Origin: Microcaldota archaeon
GTDB taxonomy: Archaea; Micrarchaeota; Micrarchaeia; Micrarchaeales; CABMGC01
DNA: 12,557 nucleotides
Direction of reading: 5' to 3'
NCBI GenBank assembly: GCA_021785375.1
Contig: JAJYFQ010000010.1
Location: 1-12,557 of the forward strand
A model generated the notes under the pieces. The model searched no databases. It was not told where the DNA came from and was given only the letters and a program-made list of their open reading frames with translations. Shown piece after piece: positions 6,533 through 12,557 of the stretch; the stretch's first letter is position 1; the number at the start of each line of letters is the position of its first letter. The translations under genes were made by a program, and so were the position numbers.

Positions 6533-8251
6533 TTACTCGACTCCCAGCGCCCTCTTCTTCTGGGCGATCCTTATCTCCGAATCGAGTCTTCCCAGCGTCT
6601 TCTCATCGAGATTTATGAACTTCATGTGTTCCGTCACCGTTGGGTGCACCGCTTTTATCTTGAAGTATGCGTCCTGCACCAGTTTCCTGTAGTCAGGGTG
6701 CCCTCCAGGGGTCGTCCTCAGCTCGGCGAAGTGGAAGAGCTGCCTGGCATTGAACCTGTAGTACCACCTTATGTTAAAACCGAACGTCACCACGTACTGC
6801 GCCTGGTAAGGCATCGTCTCCGATATCTTCTCGTAAAGGTCCGTGACCTCTGCCATCTTTGCCTTGTAGTCGTCCGCTATCCCTATCTCGGCATACTCCT
6901 TTCGGATGTTGTACCCGAGCCTGACAGTGAAGTTCTGGCGCTCCTGCGTCCCTATCCTGTGGCGCTGTATGTCTCTGTATATGCCGATCCTGCCTGTAAA
7001 GCCGAGGAGGTACTCGATATTCTCAAATGCCCGGCCCGGCTTGTGCCTCCTGTTGCCCCTCTTTCCAACATACGCGCTTATCAGCTCCTTCCTTCTCTGC
7101 TCTCCCATGGACTCTGCCGACTTCCTCGCATCCTCTATGGAGCAACCTCTGCTGAATTTATGGATTATCATGGATGCAAGCGTTACCTGCGCCTCAAGGT
7201 CCGGGTCTGCGGATCCCTTTCCGGTGTAATACGCGAGCTCAACCCCTGATTCAGCCCCCCCCGCCTTCCTGCCCCTCTCTATCTCCTGCACAATCTTCAG
7301 CGCGGCCGTGTTCTTCTCCGAGAAGAACCTGCGCTGCTCCTCGCCGTGCCTCTCATTCACCCTCTTGAGAAGCGAGGGTACGGTCTTCGATATCTCCGAG
7401 TGGATGGACCTGCTTATCCACTGCGATTCAGCAAGCGGCGACGATCCCATCTTCACTATCAGGTTCTCATAAGACCTTGCATTCATGCTCATCCCTATGT
7501 GAGTGAGTGTCGCCATCGGAAGGTAGTCGCGCATGAAATCAAGAGCATTGGCCTTTATCGCATTGTCGTAAGATCTCCTCAGATCCTTCTCTGTTACTCC
7601 GTACTTCTCTTCAGCTGCGCTGTCGAGCTCCGAAGGGGTTACTGAGATGTCCCCGATCCTGAACCTCTGGTTCTCGTACGGATTGTTCTGCTCTATGTGC
7701 TTTGCCATCCTGTCGGTAAAGCCCACGTAGGAGTTGAAAAGCCCGTGCATCAGGTCAAGGTATCTGTCCCCAAACCCGGAGTTGAGTATGTCCGGATCCT
7801 TATAGAACATGAACTCCCCGTTCGGGAGCTTCTTGTCGAAGAATACATACCGCGTAGACTTTTCGATGAACGATCCGATCCTTGTGTCCTCGATATCCTT
7901 TGCCGCGAGATTGGAAACGAACTCACACGAGAGCGGAAGACCGCCGGCCATCTCCTGTATCGAATCGTCCCCATAATCGACAAGCCACGCCTCGAAGAAC
8001 TCCCTGCCCCTCTCCTTGTTTGGCAGGAACTCCTTTAGATAGAGTTTCTTGCCTGTGAATGTGGTCCTGCTGTATCTCGAGAGAAGCGCACCCGACTGCT
8101 CCGGTGTCAGGTCATCGTTAACCTTCCAGCAATAGATGTTGCTGCCTACGTTGGTTACAACCCTCTCAAGGTTTGCGGTCTCTTCATTGCTGAAGCTCTC
8201 CACCTCGATGCCCGGATCTGCCTCTGAGAACTTGAGAATGCTGCCTACCAT
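6533..8251 (-). CDS. thyX: Two-domain FAD-dependent thymidylate synthase (ThyX-like)
   Basis: A 572-residue protein, about twice the length of ThyX, which makes dTMP from dUMP with methylenetetrahydrofolate and FAD. Two ThyX-like halves are visible. In the first, DSIQEMAGG (96-104) leads to DTRIGSFIEKSTRYV (122-136), with a C-terminal NARSYENLIV (257-266). In the second, IGIYRDIQRHRIGTQ (422-436) is followed by NARQLFHFAELR (501-512). The canonical motif is RHR..S...S.RY. The first half keeps the STRY end but has DTR for RHR; the second keeps RHR (430-432) but not the S.RY end. A linker of about 100 residues (300-400) separates them. The start has a perfect GGAGGT site three bases upstream. 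The HAD hydrolase follows. ThyX is certain as family; activity is an inference. Confidence 0.87.
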   Translation of the reverse strand: MVGSILKFSEADPGIEVESFSNEETANLERVVTNVGSNIYCWKVNDDLTPEQSGALLSRYSRTTFTGKKLYLKEFLPNKERGREFFEAWLVDYGDDSIQEMAGGLPLSCEFVSNLAAKDIEDTRIGSFIEKSTRYVFFDKKLPNGEFMFYKDPDILNSGFGDRYLDLMHGLFNSYVGFTDRMAKHIEQNNPYENQRFRIGDISVTPSELDSAAEEKYGVTEKDLRRSYDNAIKANALDFMRDYLPMATLTHIGMSMNARSYENLIVKMGSSPLAESQWISRSIHSEISKTVPSLLKRVNERHGEEQRRFFSEKNTAALKIVQEIERGRKAGGAESGVELAYYTGKGSADPDLEAQVTLASMIIHKFSRGCSIEDARKSAESMGEQRRKELISAYVGKRGNRRHKPGRAFENIEYLLGFTGRIGIYRDIQRHRIGTQERQNFTVRLGYNIRKEYAEIGIADDYKAKMAEVTDLYEKISETMPYQAQYVVTFGFNIRWYYRFNARQLFHFAELRTTPGGHPDYRKLVQDAYFKIKAVHPTVTEHMKFINLDEKTLGRLDSEIRIAQKKRALGVE

Positions 8252-8254
8252 CAG

Positions 8255-8260
8255 ACCTCC
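8255..8260 (-). promoter_or_regulatory. Consensus Shine-Dalgarno sequence of thyX
   Basis: The minus strand reads GGAGGT, then CTG, then the ATG at 8251. It fixes the thyX start. The transcription start predicted from the shared TATA element lies at about 8260, so the mRNA may begin almost exactly with this site. Confidence 0.7.
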
Positions 8261-8282
8261 AAACCATATTCGCCGTGAAGCC

Positions 8283-8289
8283 TATTATA
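8283..8289. promoter_or_regulatory. Symmetric TATA-like element shared by thyX and the DUF3175-like gene
   Basis: TATTATA (TATAATA on the other strand) is centred at 8286. It is 26 bases from the ATG at 8312 on the plus strand, which fits leaderless transcription. It is also 26 bases from the thyX Shine-Dalgarno sequence on the minus strand. One element could thus serve both directions in this 60-base gap. Confidence 0.45.
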
Positions 8290-8311
8290 CCTTTCTTATT
8301 CATGGCTAATC

Positions 8312-8632
8312 ATGAAGAAGAAGGCATCAAATCCGCGCTGGGTAAGCAGGGTAACTACGGTATCCACATTCCCTCCCCGAGGAACTTTCACGAAACCCGC
8401 AAAAGAGATTGCGCGCATCATGGCCAGCCCAGAGGTCTCCCCAAAGGGGATAGGATCCGGGATAAGGATGGTGCAGTACTTCATAAACCGCGCAGGCAGG
8501 GGCCTGCCACCTGAAAGGAGAAGGGAGCTAGAAAAGTCGAAGCGCATCCTGCACAAGATGCTCATAAAGGGGAAGAAAGGGAAAGAGTGGCATCCATCCA
8601 GACGCAATAAGTGGTCGTGCAAGAGTCAGTAA
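8312..8632 (+). CDS. Small basic protein, DUF3175-like
   Basis: A 106-residue, lysine- and arginine-rich protein without membrane segments. Residues about 12-85 resemble the DUF3175 family as I remember it: an N-terminal WVSRVTTVST, a middle FTKPAKEIARIM (26-37), and the most characteristic part MVQYFINRAGRGLPPERR (53-70), followed by a helix ELEKSKRILHKML (72-84). The family function is unknown, and its members are mostly small bacterial proteins. The C-terminal 20 residues are very basic (KGKKGKEWHPSRR), which could favour nucleic acid binding. The ATG at 8312 is chosen from the leaderless promoter spacing. It is divergent from thyX with 60 bases between the starts. An out-of-frame ATG at 8302 gives no family match. 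Confidence 0.65.
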   Translation: MKKKASNPRWVSRVTTVSTFPPRGTFTKPAKEIARIMASPEVSPKGIGSGIRMVQYFINRAGRGLPPERRRELEKSKRILHKMLIKGKKGKEWHPSRRNKWSCKSQ

Positions 8633-8754
8633 CCCGTATCCGATCGGTGTCAGACCCGAAGTTCAGGCCAAGTACTCAACACTGAGCAAAAATGACATCA
8701 TATCCTCGATATTGCGAAGAAAAACCTAAGCAAAACCGAAATGTCTCAAAGCCC

Positions 8755-8762
8755 ATTTAAAT
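8755..8762 (+). promoter_or_regulatory. TATA box of the membrane-anchored regulator gene
   Basis: ATTTAAAT, inside the palindrome CATTTAAATG (8754-8763), predicts transcription start near 8783. This excludes the ATG at 8761 as start codon. It allows either a leaderless start at 8782 or a 56-base leader before 8839. Confidence 0.5.
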
Positions 8763-8838
8763 GTGTTCAACCGTAAGTACTATGGGGATGCGAGCTGAAT
8801 GCTCGTACCATCTTCTGGCAACGTACATGGTTGATCGT

Positions 8839-10554
8839 ATGAGCAAAACGTGGAGCACTAAAAAGAAGATCATATCGCTTCTATCCAACAAGCAATACAA
8901 CATGACCGAGATATCACAGCTTCTCGGTGTCGCGCCATCCACGGTCAGCCAGCATCTCAGCGAGCTGAAGAGCATGGGTGCCATCACTGAGATAGAGAAC
9001 TCGCACATAAGGAAGTGGAAGTACTACAGATCGAACCCCGAATTCGACTTCAACAGGTTTATCAGTGGGGAGAGCATGGTGGTGATGCAGAGGGTGGCCT
9101 TTGCGATCATAGCGCTTGTGGCGGTGGGGGCCCTGGCGTACTACCTTACATCAAGCAGCAGAATGGCATTCCTGTCTGCAGCTCCATCATCGGGAATGAT
9201 CTTCAGCCTGACGGATCCGCCACAGGTACCGCAGGGAACCAATGCACTTTTCATCGGATATTCATCGCTAGAGGCGCGCATAAACTCCAGTTCAGGCACT
9301 GAATGGATCAACTCCGATGGAAAGGGAACTCTCAACCTGATGGGCCTGGTAAATGTCAGCCAGGTAATAGGAAGCGCAAATGTGCCTACGAATACGATGA
9401 TAAGCGCCGTCAGGTTCAGGATAACCAACGCAACCATAGTGGTTAACGGAACGTCCTACAACGTGACGCTTCCAAACTCCGTGGTAACAGCAAACATCAC
9501 ATCAGGCAACAGGATCAACGGTTTGTCAAAAACCCTGATCGACATGTCGCCTACAGTGGCGGAGATATACACAAACAACGCTACTATATTCGTGCTAGTG
9601 CCTTCTGTCAAGGCCGTGGTGATACCGCAGGCATCAGAGTCATCCAATGCAACACTAGGCGCGCAGGTAAAGCTGAATGAGACTGAGGACAATGCGCTCT
9701 CGCACGACCAGGCCGGAATCAATGTCACATCTGAATCGCTCTCAATGGCCAACAACAGAACCAGCTTTTCCGTGACGGTGAAGAACCTCGGCAACAGCAG
9801 CGAGACGATAAAGCACGTGACGCTGCTCGGCAACCTCTCGGTTCTGATAGCAGCGCAGCAGATGGCATTCAATGCTCCCTATGCATCATCGCATTCAGAC
9901 AGGCCTAGTGCGCTCTCAGAGGACCTGGCGCTCAACACGGGAATAACGGCCAATGCTGGCGGTATCAGTATCGGAGTGGGCGGGTCAACTGGCACATCCG
10001 GCGCATCTGACGCAGCCTCGGTAGGGACGACGGGTACATCAAGCACCACAGCTTCAAACACCACAAGTACTGGATCGGGCAGTGGCCTTTCTGTAGGCAT
10101 TGATACTGGCAAGGCGAATCTTTCTGTCTTCACTGGCATGAAGGCTGAAAACAATGGAGGAGCAGAGGGGATTGGTGGGTCAGTAGAAGTGAAGGTCGGC
10201 GGATCCGGCCCTCCGCTCGTGGAGGTGAACTCCAGTGACATCAACGGGCTTGGCATAGACATCAACAGCACCGTTGAGGACGAGCTGAGGGTGGGGATTA
10301 ATGCGGAGCGCACAGGGTCGCTGACCTTCGTCGTGTCATCCAACGGGCAGCTTGTGCTGCCGTCCACCGGTGCGGACTTCGAGGGAAATGGGTTCACCCT
10401 TGCTCCCGGTGCATCGGAGACGTTCACCTTCAACGGGACGCTGGTGACCGGAGACGGGCACCTAAGGCTTACGCCTGTTGCAGGAGACGCATACCGGGTA
10501 GTGGTGCAGGGAGAGAACGGGGTCAGCGCATCCTCAAATGTTACTGCTGGTTGA
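8839..10554 (+). CDS. Membrane-anchored winged-helix protein with a large extracytoplasmic domain
   Basis: A 571-residue protein. Residues 1-66 form an ArsR/MarR-type winged helix: NMTEISQLLGVAPSTV (21-36), recognition helix SQHLSELKSMGAI (37-49) and a basic wing (56-64). One membrane helix follows (about 81-103). About 470 residues outside the membrane are rich in Asn, Ser, Thr and Gly, with many N-x-S/T sequons. A low-complexity linker lies at about 376-422. The end, TFTFNGTLVTGDGHLRL, looks like beta-sandwich material. I do not recognise the ectodomain. The layout suggests a one-component regulator sensing an outside signal while bound to DNA. The start at 8839 is preferred because the domain begins there and TGATC precedes it. 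The alternative start at 8782 adds 19 residues using CGA and CGT, whereas the next arginines checked are AGG or AGA. Confidence 0.72.
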   Translation: MSKTWSTKKKIISLLSNKQYNMTEISQLLGVAPSTVSQHLSELKSMGAITEIENSHIRKWKYYRSNPEFDFNRFISGESMVVMQRVAFAIIALVAVGALAYYLTSSSRMAFLSAAPSSGMIFSLTDPPQVPQGTNALFIGYSSLEARINSSSGTEWINSDGKGTLNLMGLVNVSQVIGSANVPTNTMISAVRFRITNATIVVNGTSYNVTLPNSVVTANITSGNRINGLSKTLIDMSPTVAEIYTNNATIFVLVPSVKAVVIPQASESSNATLGAQVKLNETEDNALSHDQAGINVTSESLSMANNRTSFSVTVKNLGNSSETIKHVTLLGNLSVLIAAQQMAFNAPYASSHSDRPSALSEDLALNTGITANAGGISIGVGGSTGTSGASDAASVGTTGTSSTTASNTTSTGSGSGLSVGIDTGKANLSVFTGMKAENNGGAEGIGGSVEVKVGGSGPPLVEVNSSDINGLGIDINSTVEDELRVGINAERTGSLTFVVSSNGQLVLPSTGADFEGNGFTLAPGASETFTFNGTLVTGDGHLRLTPVAGDAYRVVVQGENGVSASSNVTAG

Positions 10555-10883
10555 AATGCCTACGGTGTGGTGCATGTCATTCGTTAGATACCTTCTTACG
10601 CCTGTGCTCCAGCATCAAGTAAGGGCCATTGTGTCAAGGCGCAGGAAAGATAAGAAGAGGCACAACGCGGAAGGAAGGCGCGCCAGGCCCCTCTCCTTCG
10701 CCGGGCTACTAGTCTATAAGAACATCCCTGGCTTTGCCATAAATATCAATGGACAGTACCATATGGGGGTCCCTCCCGGTCTAAGGAGCCATAGGGTGAG
10801 CTATCCTGGCTTTGTCTTCACCTTTTGATTATACGCCAATGTCCCAATATGTCTCTCCTGAAAACCGACGCAACAGCCAAGGC
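10555..10883 (+). other. Gene-poor stretch with one unconvincing small ORF
   Basis: Between the membrane-anchored regulator and the lysozyme-like gene I see no convincing gene. An open frame from the ATG at 10574 to 10828 would encode 84 basic residues beginning MSFVRYLLTPVLQHQ. It has no TATA box or Shine-Dalgarno sequence at a good distance and no family that I recognise. The word CCTGGCTTTG occurs twice (10727-10736 and 10805-10814). No tRNA cloverleaf could be built. It may hold a decayed gene or an untranslated RNA. Confidence 0.3.
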
Positions 10884-10891
10884 ATATATAT
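10884..10891 (+). promoter_or_regulatory. TATA box of the lysozyme-like gene
   Basis: ATATATAT is centred about 26 bases before 10913. A short leader of about 11 bases would then contain GGAGAT (10915-10920) ahead of the GTG start at 10924. Confidence 0.55.
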
Positions 10892-10914
10892 CATGAAATA
10901 ATAATCTCTCATGC

Positions 10915-10920
10915 GGAGAT
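10915..10920 (+). promoter_or_regulatory. Ribosome-binding site supporting a GTG start
   Basis: GGAGAT lies three bases before GTG 10924. The nearby ATGs at 10911 and 10919 are in other frames and reach stops quickly, so this site decides the start. Confidence 0.55.
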
Positions 10921-10923
10921 GTT

Positions 10924-11661
10924 GTGGATAGGGTTAGCATCAGCAGACTCGGGTTTCTGAAGGCTGAGTTGCGCAAGTCTGAAGATGGCGGGAGGAAGAT
11001 GCCTCTGGGTATTGCTGCTGCAGGCGTCGCAATTCTCGGATTTAGCCTAACGGCATCGCATGAGAGCAACAAGCCACCTGAAGATTCACATCACCACACC
11101 AAGCCCGTTACTGACGATGCCCTATACGCTATATACCATCCGCCCCCAGAGGAAGTCAAATCCCAGCAAACACTGTCTGGGGAAGCCGGATCCCAACCGG
11201 AATCTGCAACTGGCAACGGATATCAGGACAGCAATTCAATTACGCCGAGATATTATTGGGCCATGCTGACACAGGCAGGGTTCAGCAGCGTTCAAACCGC
11301 AGGAATCATTGGTAATGCTTCGGCAGAAAGCGGCGGCCTGGCCTGGCAGAACCTGAATGAGCAGTCCATAGAGTATGACATTTCCGGATGCGCCGGATTT
11401 CTCTGCTTCACTCCAGGAGGCGGATTTGACATACCGAATCTCGTGACAGGCAATCCGCGCCGGGATCTTCAAGTGCAGATATACACAATAATCCAGAGTG
11501 GCTACGGCCCCGATGCTCCTGTCTGGCAGGGGGCAGACACTCCTGCTTCTGCCGCAATAGCCTTCATGAACGGCTTCGAGCGCTGCAGCATCTGCGCTCC
11601 GAATATCCGCGTGTCAGAAGCCCAATCTGTTTATCAGGCTGCAATTTCAGGGACCCTATGA
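10924..11661 (+). CDS. Membrane-anchored protein with phage-tail-lysozyme-like domain
   Basis: A 245-residue protein. A short basic N-terminus precedes one membrane helix or signal anchor (about 27-43, LGIAAAGVAILGF). A Pro/His/Ser/Glu-rich spacer follows (46-106), then a globular domain (107-245). That domain opens YYWAMLTQAGFSSVQTAGII and continues GNASAESGG (131-138), where E135 sits at the place of the catalytic glutamate. Later come QVQIYTIIQSGYG (183-195) and an AIAFMNGFERC segment (211-221). This order resembles the phage tail lysozyme domain (Phage_lysozyme2) found in phage tails and some bacterial hydrolases. C156/C161 and C221/C224 could form disulfides. Topology places the domain outside the cell. 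Archaea of the suggested groups lack murein, so the target may be a neighbour's wall or another glycan. The family call is from pattern memory. It converges on the next gene two bases away. Confidence 0.68.
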   Translation: MDRVSISRLGFLKAELRKSEDGGRKMPLGIAAAGVAILGFSLTASHESNKPPEDSHHHTKPVTDDALYAIYHPPPEEVKSQQTLSGEAGSQPESATGNGYQDSNSITPRYYWAMLTQAGFSSVQTAGIIGNASAESGGLAWQNLNEQSIEYDISGCAGFLCFTPGGGFDIPNLVTGNPRRDLQVQIYTIIQSGYGPDAPVWQGADTPASAAIAFMNGFERCSICAPNIRVSEAQSVYQAAISGTL

Positions 11662-11663
11662 CC

Positions 11664-12557
11664 TCAGTGCGCCTTGCCCTTGGCAATCTTCCTCTCCGCA
11701 GATCTCACATACTCCTTGTAGAAGCCCACAGGGATCAAGGCCATCCATACGGCCAGTCCAGAGGAGAGCATGTAGTTTACTACCTGCGCTATTGTTGCGC
11801 CTACGAATAGGGATCCGAACCCGGCAAGCCCTGTTTCCAGCAGGACCTGCAGTATGGTGATTATGGTGATGTACACTATGAGTATGGCCGCAGTTATCAG
11901 GAAGATTGTAAATATCCTTGCCAGGTTCATTTTTCCTATCGATATGCTCCTTCTGATGGCGTCAGCAACATCCCTATTCTCCAGCACGGCCACCGTATAG
12001 GCCTCGTAGAATAGTATGCCCAGAAGCACCGAGACCGCGATGCCAACACCCATCCCTATAACAAGCCATATTCCGGATGCCAGGTTCGCTCCAAAAAATA
12101 TTATCGGAGAAGCGAAAATTGCCGCAAGCACGACCAGCACTATAATCCATATCACAGCAAGCAGCAGCTCTATGCCAAGAAGTCTGGAGTAATTATCCCT
12201 CGCTACCTTGAAGGCCTTGTTAAATGCAACGATTCCCTTGCCGTACCCCTGGTCAGCGATGTTTATGTACGTGCCTAGAAGAAACGGGGTTACGATGAGC
12301 GAGAAGACCCCCAACAGGACCATAACGGTCAGAAGGCCTGTGAAGAACTGGATCACCGCCGGAAGTCCTGCGGATAGATTCGCATGCGCAATTCCGCGCA
12401 GTCCGAAGATGCCAGACCCATAGAGGTTGCCCAATCCTGAGAATACCGTGTAGAGCACGACTCCACCGACCAGGAAGGTGAATAGCAGGTACGGGACCAC
12501 TATTCTGGGGTTCTTTCTCAGTATCTGGAACGTCTTGCCAAAAATATCAGCAACTCC
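11664..12557 (-). CDS. Polytopic membrane protein, N-terminus beyond window edge
   Basis: The frame stays open to the window edge, giving 297 visible residues; the GTG at 12500 is internal. The visible start reads GVADIFGKTFQILRKNPRIV, a cytoplasmic lead-in typical of six-helix membrane proteins related to the glycerophosphodiester phosphodiesterase membrane-domain group. About six hydrophobic segments follow, near 20-39, 69-95, 129-155, 158-185, 214-243 and 252-281 of the visible part. A cytoplasmic loop carries ENRDVADAIRRSISIGKMN, the conserved loop of such proteins. The C-terminus is basic. No enzymatic motif is seen and the function is unknown; roles in lipid or envelope handling are often guessed for this group. 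It is convergent with the lysozyme-like gene. Confidence 0.75.
   Translation of the reverse strand, partial: GVADIFGKTFQILRKNPRIVVPYLLFTFLVGGVVLYTVFSGLGNLYGSGIFGLRGIAHANLSAGLPAVIQFFTGLLTVMVLLGVFSLIVTPFLLGTYINIADQGYGKGIVAFNKAFKVARDNYSRLLGIELLLAVIWIIVLVVLAAIFASPIIFFGANLASGIWLVIGMGVGIAVSVLLGILFYEAYTVAVLENRDVADAIRRSISIGKMNLARIFTIFLITAAILIVYITIITILQVLLETGLAGFGSLFVGATIAQVVNYMLSSGLAVWMALIPVGFYKEYVRSAERKIAKGKAH

Noticed and set aside
6174..7249. Plus-strand open frames opposite thyX and the HAD gene
   Set aside because: They are compositional shadows; the minus strand carries the recognised motifs.
8761..8838. ATG at 8761 as start of the membrane-anchored regulator
   Set aside because: It lies inside the TATA box predicted for the same gene. 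The added residues match no domain and use arginine codons unlike the next ones checked downstream.
9962..10106. Ser/Thr/Gly-rich stretch as a DNA tandem repeat
   Set aside because: It is low-complexity protein sequence, but no regular DNA repeat unit was seen.
1..12557. CRISPR arrays, insertion sequences, rRNA and tRNA genes
   Set aside because: No regular repeats with spacers, transposase motifs, terminal inverted repeats, or tRNA and rRNA signatures were found by eye.

Overview
This is an archaeal chromosome segment. TATA-like boxes sit about 23-28 bases before several start codons, the usual layout of leaderless archaeal genes. Other genes carry GGAGGT or GGTG ribosome-binding sites. The gene content is also archaeal: a ThpR-type RNA cyclic phosphodiesterase, a UPF0200/dephospho-CoA-kinase-like P-loop protein, a preflagellin/prepilin peptidase and a cytochrome b. 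The cytochrome b resembles, from memory, those of acid-living Thermoplasmata. Together with the small compact genes this fits a Thermoplasmata-type archaeon or an acidophilic DPANN archaeon (Micrarchaeota-like). The lineage is an inference that I cannot verify here.

Layout. Bases 1-1231 hold a divergent pair with interlocked promoters: thpR (minus, cut by the window edge) and a tRNA-binding-domain protein followed by a P-loop kinase-like gene (plus). Bases 1390-3837 encode a large cytochrome b that carries a YVTN-type beta-propeller inside an extracytoplasmic region. Bases 3834-4647 (minus) hold a HIT hydrolase and a winged-helix regulator with a perfect dyad upstream. Bases 4933-5808 (plus) encode a membrane aspartyl peptidase of the FlaK/PibD type. 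Bases 5818-8251 (minus) look like an operon: a two-domain ThyX thymidylate synthase followed by a HAD hydrolase broken by a one-base frameshift. Bases 8312-8632 encode a DUF3175-like small protein, apparently sharing a symmetric TATA element with thyX.

The right third concerns the cell envelope. A winged-helix DNA-binding domain is anchored to the membrane and followed by an ectodomain of about 470 residues (8839-10554). A membrane-anchored, phage-tail-lysozyme-like protein follows (10924-11661). A polytopic membrane protein on the minus strand runs off the right edge (11664-12557).

The most unusual items are the cytochrome b/propeller chimera with its drop in GC over the propeller, the ThyX whose two halves have lost complementary parts of the signature motif, the lysozyme-like domain in an archaeon, and the membrane-bound one-component regulator. 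I found no rRNA, tRNA, CRISPR array or insertion sequence.
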